From the NCBI RefSeq assembly GCF_008365295.1, contig NZ_CP043505.1, forward strand, positions 868,001 through 932,000: a stretch of 64,000 nt of DNA. The letters are read 5' to 3'. The DNA is from Agromyces intestinalis (GTDB lineage Bacteria; Actinomycetota; Actinomycetes; Actinomycetales; Microbacteriaceae). Positions 34,645-42,669 of the stretch are shown here, one piece after another. A model generated the notes under the pieces. It was not told the origin of the DNA. It saw nothing but the letters and a program-made list of their open reading frames with translations, and ran no database searches. Positions within the stretch are counted from its first letter, which is position 1, and each line of letters starts with the position of its first letter. The position numbers were made by a program, and so were the translations under genes.

Positions 34645-36594
34645 TCACCGGCGTCGCCGCGTGCCGAAGATGCCCTCGACGACGCTGGTGAGCACATCAC
34701 GGGTCGCCTTCGATCCGAGCACCTGCTCGAGCATCGAGCCGGCCCCGCCCGAGCCCGACCTGGACGTCGACCGCGTCGTCGACCGCGACCGGTTCTTCGA
34801 TGCGGTCTCACGCATGATGCGGTCGTACTCGGCCTGCGCGGCCTTCTGCTCCTTCGCCCGCTGCTTCTCGATCGCCGCCTGCTGCTTGGCGTACTCGGCG
34901 TCGGCGGCCGCCTTCGCCTTCGCGTCCTCGGCCGCCTTCGCCGCGGCGGCCGCGGCGTTCAGCTTCGCGGTGAGGATCTCGCCGGCCGACTCGCGGTCGA
35001 CCGGGGTGCCGTACTTCGCCTGCAGCGGCGAGGCGGCGACGGCGGAGTCGATCTGCGCGTCGGGCGTGGGCGACATGAGGGCCTGCGGGGCGCGCAGGCG
35101 GGTCCACGCGACGGGGCTCGGCGCGCCGTTCTCGTTCATGACGGTGACGACCGCCTCACCGGTGCCGAGGCTCGTGAGCACGCTCTCGAGGTCGTACGCC
35201 GACTTCGGGTATGTCGAGACGGTGGCGCGCAGCGCCTTCGCGTCGTCGGGCGTGAACGCGCGCAGCTGGTGCTGGATGCGCGATCCGAGCTGGGCGAGCA
35301 CGTCGGCCGGCACGTCCTTCGGGGTCTGCGTGACGAAGAACACGCCGACGCCCTTCGAGCGGATGAGCCGCACCGTCCGCACGATCTGCGCCTGGAAGTC
35401 CTTCGAGGCATCCGCGAACAGGAGGTGGGCTTCGTCGAAGAAGAACACCAGTTTCGGCTGGTCGAGGTCGCCGACCTCGGGCAGGTCGTTGAACAGGTCG
35501 GCGAGCAGCCACATCAGGAACGTCGAGTAGAGCGCGGGTCGGTCGGCCACGCCGGGTACCTCGAGCAGACTGATGATGCCGCGACCGTCGGATGCCACGC
35601 GCAGGAACTCGGCGGTGTCGATCTCGGGTTCGCCGAAGAACACGTCGGCGCCGGCCTCGGCGAACGCGACGAGCTCGCGCAGGATCACGCCGACCGTGGC
35701 TTTGGACAGGCCGCCGAGCGCGTCGAGCTCGCCCTTGCCTTCGTCGGAGACGAGGTACTGCAGCACGGCCCGCAGGTCGGCGAGGTCGAGCAACGCGAGC
35801 CCCTGGTCTTCGGCGTAGTGGAAGACGAGGCCGAGGCTCGACTCCTGGGTGTCGTTGAGGCCCAGCACCTTCGACAGCAGCAGCGGGCCGAACCCCGCGA
35901 CGGTAGCCCGGATCGGGACGCCCCTGCCGATGCCGCCGAGCGAGAAGAACTCGACCGGGAAGCTCGCGGGCGTCCAGTCCTGCCCGATGCCCCGCGTGCG
36001 GGCGAGCAGCTTCTCGCTGCCCTCGCCCGAGGTCGCGAGCCCCGACAGGTCGCCCTTGATGTCGGCGGCGAACACGGCGACCCCGGCCGCGGAGAGCTGC
36101 TCGGCGAGCACCTGCAGCGTGCGGGTCTTGCCGGTGCCGGTCGCGCCCGCGACGAGCCCGTGCCGGTTCGTCATCGCGATCGGGATGCGCACCTGCACCG
36201 CGGGGTCGGCCTCGCCGTTCACGAGTGCGCCGAGCTCGAGCGCGGTGCCGTCGAACGCGTACCCGGCGGCGACCGCGCCCGCCTCCGCTGCGGTGAGCGG
36301 AGCATTCGGTCCCGGCGACTCCGGCACTGATGCGCCAGTGGCATCAGTGCCGGAGTCGCCGGCGGCGGATGCGGTGTCGGGTGCCGGCGCGGCCGACTCG
36401 CGAGCCGCGTCAGCGGCCACGTCAGCGGCGGCCTGCGCGGCGGCGGCCTGCGCATCGGCGGCGGCCTGCGCGGCGGCGGCGGCCTCCTCGGCCTTGCGGA
36501 TCGCCTCCTGCGCCTGGCGCTGCAGTTCCTGTGCCGCTTCGGCCGCCGCCTGGGCGGCAGCCTGCGCCTTCGCGACCGCGTCGTCATCCCCCAT
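34645..36594 (-). CDS. HerA/YjgR-like (DUF853) P-loop ATPase
   Basis: This 649-residue protein has three parts. Residues 5-70 form an Ala/Gln/Glu-rich coiled coil. A HerA-like ATPase core follows (Walker A VAGATGTGKTRTL, about 150; ADIKGDLSGLA; Walker B KLVFFFDEAHLLF, about 385; VTQTPKDVPADVLAQLGSRIQHQLRA). The C-terminus is a second charged coiled coil with a Ser/Arg tail. E. coli YjgR is the closest named relative; its role in DNA handling is unproven. The linker near residue 80 is encoded by a perfect 22-bp inverted repeat. The -10 box (TAGGAT) overlaps the modC stop codon. Confidence 0.85.
   Translation of the reverse strand: MGDDDAVAKAQAAAQAAAEAAQELQRQAQEAIRKAEEAAAAAQAAADAQAAAAQAAADVAADAARESAAPAPDTASAAGDSGTDATGASVPESPGPNAPLTAAEAGAVAAGYAFDGTALELGALVNGEADPAVQVRIPIAMTNRHGLVAGATGTGKTRTLQVLAEQLSAAGVAVFAADIKGDLSGLATSGEGSEKLLARTRGIGQDWTPASFPVEFFSLGGIGRGVPIRATVAGFGPLLLSKVLGLNDTQESSLGLVFHYAEDQGLALLDLADLRAVLQYLVSDEGKGELDALGGLSKATVGVILRELVAFAEAGADVFFGEPEIDTAEFLRVASDGRGIISLLEVPGVADRPALYSTFLMWLLADLFNDLPEVGDLDQPKLVFFFDEAHLLFADASKDFQAQIVRTVRLIRSKGVGVFFVTQTPKDVPADVLAQLGSRIQHQLRAFTPDDAKALRATVSTYPKSAYDLESVLTSLGTGEAVVTVMNENGAPSPVAWTRLRAPQALMSPTPDAQIDSAVAASPLQAKYGTPVDRESAGEILTAKLNAAAAAAKAAEDAKAKAAADAEYAKQQAAIEKQRAKEQKAAQAEYDRIMRETASKNRSRSTTRSTSRSGSGGAGSMLEQVLGSKATRDVLTSVVEGIFGTRRRR
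36312..36362. repeat. Perfect 22-bp inverted repeat inside the HerA-like gene
   Basis: Arms at 36312-36333 (starting CCGGCGACTCCGGCACTGAT) and 36341-36362 are exact complements around a 7-bp centre GCCAGTG. The insert encodes the polar linker GDSGTDATGASVPESPG between the coiled coil and the ATPase domain. Confidence 0.8.
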
Positions 36595-36600
36595 GGGGCG

Positions 36601-36606
36601 ATCCTA
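36601..36606 (-). promoter_or_regulatory. -10 box of the HerA-like gene
   Basis: TAGGAT on the minus strand ends six bases before the ATG; its TAG is also the modC stop codon. Confidence 0.5.
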
Positions 36607-37725
36607 GCGACGGGGTGCGAGCGGGTGCAGGCTCGTCTCGGCGGCCTTCACGGCGAGCCACACCTCGCTGCCCGGCGCGAGCTCGAGCTCGGCGACGGCG
36701 GCGGCCGTCACGTCGGCGTGCACGGGCGGGGCGCCGAATCGCAGTCGCACCCCGCCGCCCGGCGACGGCTCGATCGCCGTGACGCGGTCGTGCCACACGT
36801 TGCGCAGGCTCGTCCGCTCGGGCCGCCGGGTCGCGACCACGACCGACGACGGACGGAAGACGGCGGCCGCCGACGCCCCCTCGACCAGCGGTTCGGCAGC
36901 GTCGCCGGTGAAGGTCGCCTCGCCCGCCACGACGATGCCATCGGCGGCGGCGCCGACGACGAGGTTCACGCCGGCGAGCGCGGCCGTGAACGGGCTGCGC
37001 GGCGCAGCCAGCACCTCGCGGGTGGGCCCGGTGTCGACGATGCGGCCGCGCTCGAGCACGGCGGTGCGGTCGGCGAGCACGACCGCGTCGATGACGTCGT
37101 GGCTCACGACGACGGCCGACGTGCCCGATGCGGCCAGCTGCTCGCGGAGCATCCAGCGCAGCTCGGGCACCACCTCCACGTCCAGCGACGCGAACGGCTC
37201 GTCCAGCAGCAGCAGCGCCGGGCGCGCCGCAAGGGCGCGTGCGATCGCAACCCGCTGCCGCTGCCCGCCGGACAGCTCGGCCGGGCGGCGGTGCGCCAGG
37301 CCGTCGAGCCCGACCCGGGCCAGCCAGGATGCGGCGAGCGCGGTCGCGTCGCGTCGGGGCATCCCGGCCGCGCGGGGACCGAACGCGACGTTCTCGAGGG
37401 CGGTCAGGTGCGGGAACAGGGTCGGATCCTGCCCGAGCAGCCCGATCCGGCGCCGCTCGGGGCGCACGAACGTCGACGACCGGTCGGATGCCTCGGCGAG
37501 CGTGCGACCGTCGAGCTCGATGCGGCCCGCGGCGGGGCGCAGCACGCCCGCGAGCAGCGCGAGCACGGTCGACTTCCCGGCGCCGTTCGGGCCGAGCAGG
37601 GCGAGCACCTCGCCCGCGCCGACCGCGAACGCCACCTCGAGGTCGAACCCGTCGCGCACGAGCCGCAGTCGCGCGTCGAGCGCACCGCCCGCCGCCGCGG
37701 TCGAGGCCGCCGGTTCGCGCGTCAT
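36604..37725 (-). CDS. modC: Molybdate ABC transporter ATP-binding protein
   Basis: This 373-residue protein has Walker A GPNGAGKST (45-53), signature LSGGQRQRVAIARAL, Walker B LLLLDEPFASLDVEV and the switch VVVSHDVIDAVVLAD. A C-terminal TOBE/Mop-type domain (about 300-365: LRNVWHDRVTAIEPSPGGGVRLRFGAPPVHADVT) typically binds oxyanion. It energises ModB. It overlaps modB by ATGA. Confidence 0.95.
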   Translation of the reverse strand: MTREPAASTAAAGGALDARLRLVRDGFDLEVAFAVGAGEVLALLGPNGAGKSTVLALLAGVLRPAAGRIELDGRTLAEASDRSSTFVRPERRRIGLLGQDPTLFPHLTALENVAFGPRAAGMPRRDATALAASWLARVGLDGLAHRRPAELSGGQRQRVAIARALAARPALLLLDEPFASLDVEVVPELRWMLREQLAASGTSAVVVSHDVIDAVVLADRTAVLERGRIVDTGPTREVLAAPRSPFTAALAGVNLVVGAAADGIVVAGEATFTGDAAEPLVEGASAAAVFRPSSVVVATRRPERTSLRNVWHDRVTAIEPSPGGGVRLRFGAPPVHADVTAAAVAELELAPGSEVWLAVKAAETSLHPLAPRR

Positions 37726-38561
37726 CCGACGCTCCCGGGGCGCCAGCCGCGCACCAGCACGAGGATCACGATCGCCACGACCAGCAGGAGCAGCGACAGC
37801 GCCACGGCCGCCCCCTGCCCGACGCCCGAACCGTTGAACGCCGTGTAGATCGCGAGCGGCATGGTGCGGGTCGTGCCGGCGGCGTTGCCCGCGAACAGCG
37901 CGGTCGCACCGAACTCGCCGAGGGCGCGCGCGAAGCAGAGCACCGTGCCGGCGACCAGCCCCGGCGCGGCGAGCGGCAGCGTGACCCGGCGGAACGTCGT
38001 CCACCGGCCCGCGCCGAGCGTGGCGGCGGCCTGCTCGTACCGGGTGCCCGCGCTGCGCACCGTGCCCTCGACCGCCAGCACCAGGAACGGCAGCGCCACG
38101 AACGCCTGCGCGATCACCACCGCCGCGGTCGTGAACGGCAGCCGCAGCCCCAGCCCGGCGTCGAGCCACTGGCCGACGAGCCCCGTGCGCCCCAGCAGGA
38201 ACAGCAGCGCGATACCGCCCACCATCGGCGGCAGCACGAGCGGAATCGTGACGAGCGCCCGCAGCCAGCCCGCGACCCGCGGCGTCGCACGGGCGATCAC
38301 CAGCGCGAGGGGAACGCCGACCACGAGGCATCCGATCGTTGCGAGCGCACCCGTCACGAGCGAGAGCCGCAGCGCGTCGATCGCCTCGGGCGAGGTGACG
38401 TCGGCCGCGAGGGTCGACCAATCGACCCGCGCGACGAGCGCGGCCAGCGGCAGGACGAGGACGACGACCGCGAGCGCCGCGGGCACGAGCAGCAGCGGCG
38501 GGATCGCCCCGAGCGGCGACGGCTCGACGCGAGCACCCGCCCTGCCGCCGGCGCGGGTCAC
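37722..38561 (-). CDS. modB: Molybdate ABC transporter permease
   Basis: This 279-residue membrane protein has about six spans and the permease EAA loop YEQAAATLGAGRWTTFRRVTLPLAAPGLVAG, which docks ModC, followed by RALGEFGATALFAGN, typical of ModB. GTG at 38561 overlaps the modA stop (GTGA). Confidence 0.95.
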   Translation of the reverse strand: MTRAGGRAGARVEPSPLGAIPPLLLVPAALAVVVLVLPLAALVARVDWSTLAADVTSPEAIDALRLSLVTGALATIGCLVVGVPLALVIARATPRVAGWLRALVTIPLVLPPMVGGIALLFLLGRTGLVGQWLDAGLGLRLPFTTAAVVIAQAFVALPFLVLAVEGTVRSAGTRYEQAAATLGAGRWTTFRRVTLPLAAPGLVAGTVLCFARALGEFGATALFAGNAAGTTRTMPLAIYTAFNGSGVGQGAAVALSLLLLVVAIVILVLVRGWRPGSVG

Positions 38562-39376
38562 GGAGCGCCGAAACCGTACTCGGCGAGGAGCGCCTGCCCC
38601 TCGTCGCTCAGCACGAACGCGACGAACGCAGCGGCCACATCGGGGTTGCCCGCTGCGGCCAGCGCGGCGATCGGGTACCGGTTCACGACCTCGTCGGCGT
38701 TGGCCGGCACGATCGTCTCGACCTCGTCGCCCGCGGCGACCGCGTCGGTCGAGTACACCAGGCCCGCGTCGGCCTCGCCCGCACGCACCTTGGTGAGCAC
38801 GGCGGTCACGTTCTGCTCCTCGCTGACCGGGGTCAGCGTCACGCCGTCGAGGTCGAGCAGCTGGTGCGACGCCGCGCCGCAGGGCACCTCGGGCGCGCAC
38901 AGCACCACCTGCAGGTCGGGGTTCGCGAGGTCCTCGATCGCGGCCACGCCGCCCGGGTTGCCGGCGGGCACGACGATGCGCAGCGTGTTCGTCGCGAACA
39001 GCTCGGGGTCGGCCGCGAGCAGGCCCGCGTCGTCGACGGTCGCCATCGTGCGCTCGTCGGCCGAGGCGAACACGTCGGCCGGCGCCCCCTCGACGAGCTG
39101 GGTCGCGAGGGTCGACGAGCCGTCGTACACGATGGGCAGCACATCCACCCCGGGGTGCTCGGCCTCGAACTCGGCCGCGAGCTCGTCGAACGCGGCGGTG
39201 AGCGAGGCGGCCGCGTACACGGTCAGCTCGCCCTCGAGGGCGGGAGCATCGGATGTCTCCTCCGGCGCCGCGGACGTGGCGGTCGGGCTCGACGAGGCGC
39301 ATCCGGCGAGGGCAGCGAGCAGGGCGAGCGCGGCACCGGCGCCGGCGGCGCGGCGGACGAGGCGGTTCGGGTTCAC
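38558..39376 (-). CDS. modA: Molybdate-binding lipoprotein
   Basis: This 272-residue protein has a lipoprotein signal with lipobox LAALAGC (Cys about 26), then ELTVYAAASLTAAFDELAAEFE, VLPIVYDGSSTLATQLVEGAPADVFASAD and VRAGEADAGLVYSTDA, the ModA oxyanion site. GTG at 39376 follows GGAGGA by about seven bases and overlaps the regulator stop codon. Confidence 0.95.
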   Translation of the reverse strand: MNPNRLVRRAAGAGAALALLAALAGCASSSPTATSAAPEETSDAPALEGELTVYAAASLTAAFDELAAEFEAEHPGVDVLPIVYDGSSTLATQLVEGAPADVFASADERTMATVDDAGLLAADPELFATNTLRIVVPAGNPGGVAAIEDLANPDLQVVLCAPEVPCGAASHQLLDLDGVTLTPVSEEQNVTAVLTKVRAGEADAGLVYSTDAVAAGDEVETIVPANADEVVNRYPIAALAAAGNPDVAAAFVAFVLSDEGQALLAEYGFGAP

Positions 39377-39777
39377 GGGGTTCCTCCGGGGGTTTCGACG
39401 ATGACGGTGGTGGCTTTGACGACGGCGACCGCGAGCGACCCGACCTCCAGCGCGAGATCGTCGACGGCCTCGGCCGACATCAGCGACACGACCCGGTGCG
39501 GGCCGGCCTGGATGTCGACCTGGGCCATGACGCCGTCTCGCTGCACGCGAGTGACGAGCCCGACGAACCGGTTGCGGGCGCTGCGTGCGACGCCCGACGG
39601 GTCCTCGGCGGCGGACGCGAGGTCGACGGCACGGCGCGCGGCGTCCGCGCCGTCGACCACGAGGCGACCGTGTTCGTCGTGTTCGGCGGCGAGCACACCC
39701 TGGTCGACCCAGCGGCGCACGGTGTCGTCGCTCACGCCGAGCAGGCCGGCGACCTCGGAGATCCGGAATTGCGGCAT
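39373..39777 (-). CDS. HTH-Mop molybdate-responsive regulator of modABC
   Basis: This 134-residue protein joins a MerR/excisionase-like helix-turn-helix (FRISEVAGLLGVSDDTVRRWVDQGVL, residues 4-30) to a TOBE/Mop oxyanion-binding domain (SARNRFVGLVTRVQRDGVMAQVDIQAGPHRVVSLMSAEAVDDL, about 65-125). The design is ModE-like with a different DNA-binding half. It is the first gene of an operon with modABC, every junction overlapping. Two CCGNAATTGCGG palindromes flank its promoter and start, implying autoregulation by molybdate. Confidence 0.87.
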   Translation of the reverse strand: MPQFRISEVAGLLGVSDDTVRRWVDQGVLAAEHDEHGRLVVDGADAARRAVDLASAAEDPSGVARSARNRFVGLVTRVQRDGVMAQVDIQAGPHRVVSLMSAEAVDDLALEVGSLAVAVVKATTVIVETPGGTP

Positions 39778-39805
39778 GAATTGGAGGATAGTGCCGCAAT
39801 TGCGG
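39763..39805. promoter_or_regulatory. Paired CCGNAATTGCGG operators of the mod operon
   Basis: CCGCAATTGCGG (39794-39805, perfect) lies in the promoter spacer. CCGGAATTGCGG (39763-39774, one mismatch) covers codons 2-5. The centres are 31 bp apart, about three helical turns, so one regulator could hold both. Confidence 0.65.
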
Positions 39806-39814
39806 AGTTGTCGA
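39785..39814 (-). promoter_or_regulatory. Promoter of the HTH-Mop-modABC operon
   Basis: The minus strand reads TCGACA, 18 bases, then TATCCT, ending seven bases before the ATG. One operator palindrome fills the spacer. Confidence 0.65.
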
Positions 39815-39837
39815 GGCGGTCGAGCAGTGCGTCGCGC

Positions 39838-40344
39838 CTACGCCGACGCAGATTCCGGCACCGGCTCCGACTCCGGCGCCGGCAGCGCCCGCCCGGTCTC
39901 GAGGTACGACTTGAAGCTGGACAGCAGGTGCGGCCAGACCTCGCCGGCCTCGATCCGTGCCGGGTGCCCCTCGCTCCACTCGTCGCTCGTGAACGTCAGT
40001 TTCGTCAGCGCATCGCCCGCGGGCTCGATGCGCCACGTCATGCGGCTCACGAGGTCGGCGTGGTTCTCGCGGTACGTCGCCCCGGGGTGCTCGGTGAGCT
40101 GCAGCACGTGCGGCGCGTCGGCTTGGAGGACGTCGCCGTACACGTGCACGGTCTCGTCGCCGTCCTGACCGGGGCCGACATACTCGTACCGGGAGCCCGG
40201 AAGCAGGTCCCCGCGCAGCACACTGCCCCACATCACGGCGCGGTTGCCGGCGTCGCCGGTGATCGCCTCCCACACCTGCTCGGGCGTGGCGGCGACGTAC
40301 AGGGTCATCTCGAATTCCACGGTGTTCTCCGTCTCGGCGTTCAT
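39838..40344 (-). CDS. SRPBCC (AHSA1-like) domain protein
   Basis: This 168-residue protein has the START/Bet-v1-type pattern: VEFEMTLYVAATPEQVWEAITG at the N-terminus, GSVLRGDLLPGSRYEYVGP, and MTWRIEPAGDALTKLTFTSDEWSEG, then a long C-terminal helix SSFKSYLETG. Members bind hydrophobic ligands or act as polyketide or Hsp90-activating proteins; the ligand is unknown. It is divergent from an AraC-type gene. TAGCGT lies seven bases before the ATG. Confidence 0.83.
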   Translation of the reverse strand: MNAETENTVEFEMTLYVAATPEQVWEAITGDAGNRAVMWGSVLRGDLLPGSRYEYVGPGQDGDETVHVYGDVLQADAPHVLQLTEHPGATYRENHADLVSRMTWRIEPAGDALTKLTFTSDEWSEGHPARIEAGEVWPHLLSSFKSYLETGRALPAPESEPVPESASA

Positions 40345-40351
40345 GACCTCG

Positions 40352-40357
40352 ACGCTA
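40352..40357 (-). promoter_or_regulatory. -10 box of the SRPBCC gene
   Basis: TAGCGT on the minus strand ends seven bases before the ATG (leaderless type). Confidence 0.5.
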
Positions 40358-40424
40358 CGGACGCGGCGGCCGCGCGGATTGAACGAACGCGACACCGCGG
40401 GTCGACGGTGTCGGCGGCCGGCCG

Positions 40425-40430
40425 TAGGTT
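40425..40430 (+). promoter_or_regulatory. -10 box of the AraC-kinase operon
   Basis: TAGGTT ends exactly six bases before the GTG at 40437 (leaderless type). Confidence 0.5.
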
Positions 40431-40436
40431 GGCCGG

Positions 40437-41339
40437 GTGAGCACGCAGGGCGGCCAGTACTGGCGGGCGCGAGCGGGCGCGCCGCGCAGCCGCGGCGTCC
40501 TCGTGGCCGGGCAGGGCGCGCCCACCGTCGTCGAGGCCGCGCCCGGTGCGCCGCCCACGGCGGAGGAGCCGGTGCGGATGCCGCGGATCGCGCCGAACGA
40601 AGCGCTCGCCGGGCTCGTGCGGCACTACTGGATCCCCCGCTGGCGGTTGCCGCCCGGTCGGGCGGCGACGCAGCGCGTGCTCGAGTACCCCTCGGCGAAC
40701 CTCGTCGTCGAGCCCGGCACCACCGCCGCGGTGCACGGCCCGTCGATCGGCCTCGCTGAGCGCACGCTCGAGGGCGAGGGGTACGCCTTCGGCGTCGCGC
40801 TGCAACCCGGTGTCGCGCCGCTGCTGACGGGCCGACCGGCGCGCGAGATCGTCGGCGCCGCAGTGCCCGTGCCGGGCCTCGACGGCCTGTCGCGCACGGT
40901 GGCCGACGCGGTCGACGCCGGGCTCGACCACGCCGCGGTCGAGACCTTCGAACGCTGGTTCGCCGCACGCGATCTGCGCCCCTCCCCCGACGCGCGGCTG
41001 GTGCGAACGGTGATCGCGCAGGCCGAAGACGACCGGTCGATCGTGCGGGTCGAGCAGCTCGCCGCGTTCGCGGGGGTCGGTGTGCGCCGGCTCGAACGCC
41101 TGGTGCGCGAACAGCTCGGGCTGACGCCGCGGTGGCTCATCCGCCGGTATCGGTTGCAGGAGGCCGCGACGCGGCTCGCGGCATCCGACCCGCTCGACCG
41201 CGCGGGCACCCTCGCCGACCTGGCCGCCGAACTCGGCTACGCCGATCAGGCGCACTTCACGCGCGAGTTCCGCACCGTGATCGGCGTTCCGCCGGGTCGC
41301 TACCTGCGCGAGGCGACCGCGGGCAGGATGGACGCATGA
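40437..41339 (+). CDS. AraC family transcriptional regulator
   Basis: This 300-residue protein starts with a Gly/Ala-rich tail. A sensor domain follows (LVRHYWIPRWRLPPGRAATQRVLEYPSANLVVEPG ... FGVALQPGVAPLLTG), typical of the DUF6597-type AraC proteins. The C-terminus holds two helix-turn-helices (VEQLAAFAGVGVRRLERLVREQLGLTPRWLIRRYRLQEAA and LADLAAELGYADQAHFTREFRTVIGVPPGRYL). It overlaps the kinase gene by ATGA and is divergent from the SRPBCC gene; either could be its target. Confidence 0.9.
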   Translation: MSTQGGQYWRARAGAPRSRGVLVAGQGAPTVVEAAPGAPPTAEEPVRMPRIAPNEALAGLVRHYWIPRWRLPPGRAATQRVLEYPSANLVVEPGTTAAVHGPSIGLAERTLEGEGYAFGVALQPGVAPLLTGRPAREIVGAAVPVPGLDGLSRTVADAVDAGLDHAAVETFERWFAARDLRPSPDARLVRTVIAQAEDDRSIVRVEQLAAFAGVGVRRLERLVREQLGLTPRWLIRRYRLQEAATRLAASDPLDRAGTLADLAAELGYADQAHFTREFRTVIGVPPGRYLREATAGRMDA

Positions 41340-42199
41340 GCTCTGTCGGGCCGTCCTCGCCCGGGCGTCGCGCCGAGGGCGCGCTGCTGGCCAAATGGAT
41401 GCTTCGCCACGACGGCGAGCCGCTGACGACCGCGTCGAGCCGGCTCATCCCCGTGCGCACCGCCGACGGCGAGCCCGCCATGCTGAAGCTCGCGCACGTC
41501 GAGGAGGAGGAGCGCGGCGCCCACCTGCTCGCCGCGCTCGACGGGCACGGCGCCGCGCGCGTCCTGCGTCTCGAGGGCGCCGCGGCCCTGCTCGAGCGCG
41601 CCACCGGGCACGGCGACCTGGCGCGGCTGCCCGCGCAGGGGCGCGACGACAAGGCCACGAGGATCATGTCCCGCGCGGCGCAGCGGCTGCACGATGCATC
41701 CCGCCTCGTGTTCGACGCGTCCGACCCGCCCGAGCTCATCGACCTGCGCACCTGGTTCCGCGAGCTGTTCGCGCGGGCTGATGCGCAGAGCGCGCTGCAT
41801 CGGCGCGGCGCGGATCTCGCGAATGCGCTGCTCGACGACGGCCCCGAGCCGTCGGTGCTGCACGGCGACGTGCACCACGGCAACGTGCTCGACTTCGGCG
41901 CACGCGGTTGGCTGCTCATCGACCCCAAGGCGCTCGTCGGGGACGCGCTGTTCGACTTCTGCAATCTGCTCTGCAATCCGTCGCTCGAGTTCGCGCTCCG
42001 CCCCGGGCGGCTCGAGCGCCAGTTCGCGGTCGTCGTGCACTCGGCGCGGCTCACGGTCGACGATGCCGCACGGCTCGGGCACTGGCTCGTGGCGTGGTGC
42101 GCGCTGTCGTCGACGTGGTTCGAGATCGCCGACGACCCCGGGCGGGCCGCGCAGGTCGCCGCGATCGGCGAACGGGCAGTCGCCGCCGGGCTCGGCTGA
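41336..42199 (+). CDS. APH(6)/hydroxyurea phosphotransferase-like kinase
   Basis: This 287-residue protein has the kinase-like fold of aminoglycoside phosphotransferases: phosphate-binding lysine in PAMLKLAHVEEEERG, catalytic loop VLHGDVHHGNVLDFG (Asp178, Asn183) and metal Asp196 in LLIDPKALVGD. This variant is closest to the APH(6)/hydroxyurea phosphotransferase group (streptomycin 6-kinase StrA/AphD type). Many members act on other small alcohols, so resistance is not proven. It is translationally coupled to AraC. Confidence 0.83.
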   Translation: MSSVGPSSPGRRAEGALLAKWMLRHDGEPLTTASSRLIPVRTADGEPAMLKLAHVEEEERGAHLLAALDGHGAARVLRLEGAAALLERATGHGDLARLPAQGRDDKATRIMSRAAQRLHDASRLVFDASDPPELIDLRTWFRELFARADAQSALHRRGADLANALLDDGPEPSVLHGDVHHGNVLDFGARGWLLIDPKALVGDALFDFCNLLCNPSLEFALRPGRLERQFAVVVHSARLTVDDAARLGHWLVAWCALSSTWFEIADDPGRAAQVAAIGERAVAAGLG

Positions 42200-42272
42200 G
42201 CCGACCCGTTGCGCCCGAACCGGCCCGGAGGGTGATCGCGTCTTGAGTGCCGCCTATCCCGATGCCCGCGCG

Positions 42273-42378
42273 TAGGCCCACGACCAGTCCCTCGCGAACG
42301 TGCCGACCCTCGCACGGCTCGAAGCGTTCGCCTTCCAGGCGCACCCCGAGATCGTCGAGTCGTTCGGTGCCGAGGGGC
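42273..42378 (+). pseudogene. Coding-like remnant without start or stop context
   Basis: After an in-frame TAG at 42273, a frame reads AHDQSLANVPTLARLEAFAF and on to VESFG with strong third-position GC bias. It then dissolves into the 17-bp tandem array. The frame just before the TAG also looks coding (SAAYPDARA). I cannot name the parent gene. It may be an eroded gene, or chance in GC-rich DNA. Confidence 0.3.
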
Positions 42379-42383
42379 GGTCA

Positions 42384-42450
42384 GCGGTCAGCGCTGCTCA
42401 GCGGTCGGCGCTGCTCAGCGGTCGGCGCTGCTCAGCGGTCGGCGCTGCTG
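42384..42450. repeat. 17-bp tandem array
   Basis: Nearly four copies of GCGGTCGGCGCTGCTCA (first copy with one change, last partial) end at the C-terminus of the small membrane protein gene. The stop codon of that gene lies inside the third unit. Confidence 0.8.
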
Positions 42451-42596
42451 ATGCCGGCCGGCACGTCGGTCGCGGCGGGCTGCGCCGTCGCCGACCACAG
42501 GCCGCCGACCACGGCGGCCGCGGCGCACCAGACGGCCGCCCAGGCGACCACGGGCACGGGCCGCACACGGACCTGCATCGATGAGCGGGCAGACAT
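42432..42596 (-). CDS. Small single-span membrane protein (54 residues)
   Basis: The frame encodes a basic N-terminus (MSARSSMQVRVRP), one hydrophobic span (VPVVAWAAVWCAAAAVVGGL) and a short tail. TACCGT lies eight bases before the ATG, the leaderless layout seen for other genes here. No homology is evident. The supporting signals are the span, the start context and the space it fills. Confidence 0.45.
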   Translation of the reverse strand: MSARSSMQVRVRPVPVVAWAAVWCAAAAVVGGLWSATAQPAATDVPAGISSADR

Positions 42597-42669
42597 GGGA
42601 TCCGACGGTACGCGAGCCCGCCTGACCGAAAGCTGAGCACCGCTCACCTGCGCGACGTGCGCGATCCGG

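Noticed and set aside
41336-42199. Firm call of streptomycin resistance
   Set aside because: The fold and motifs fit APH(6)-like kinases, but the family includes many non-resistance kinases, so only the family name is given.
42384-42450. 17-bp tandem repeats as a possible CRISPR
   Set aside because: Units are directly joined with no spacers and no cas genes are nearby.
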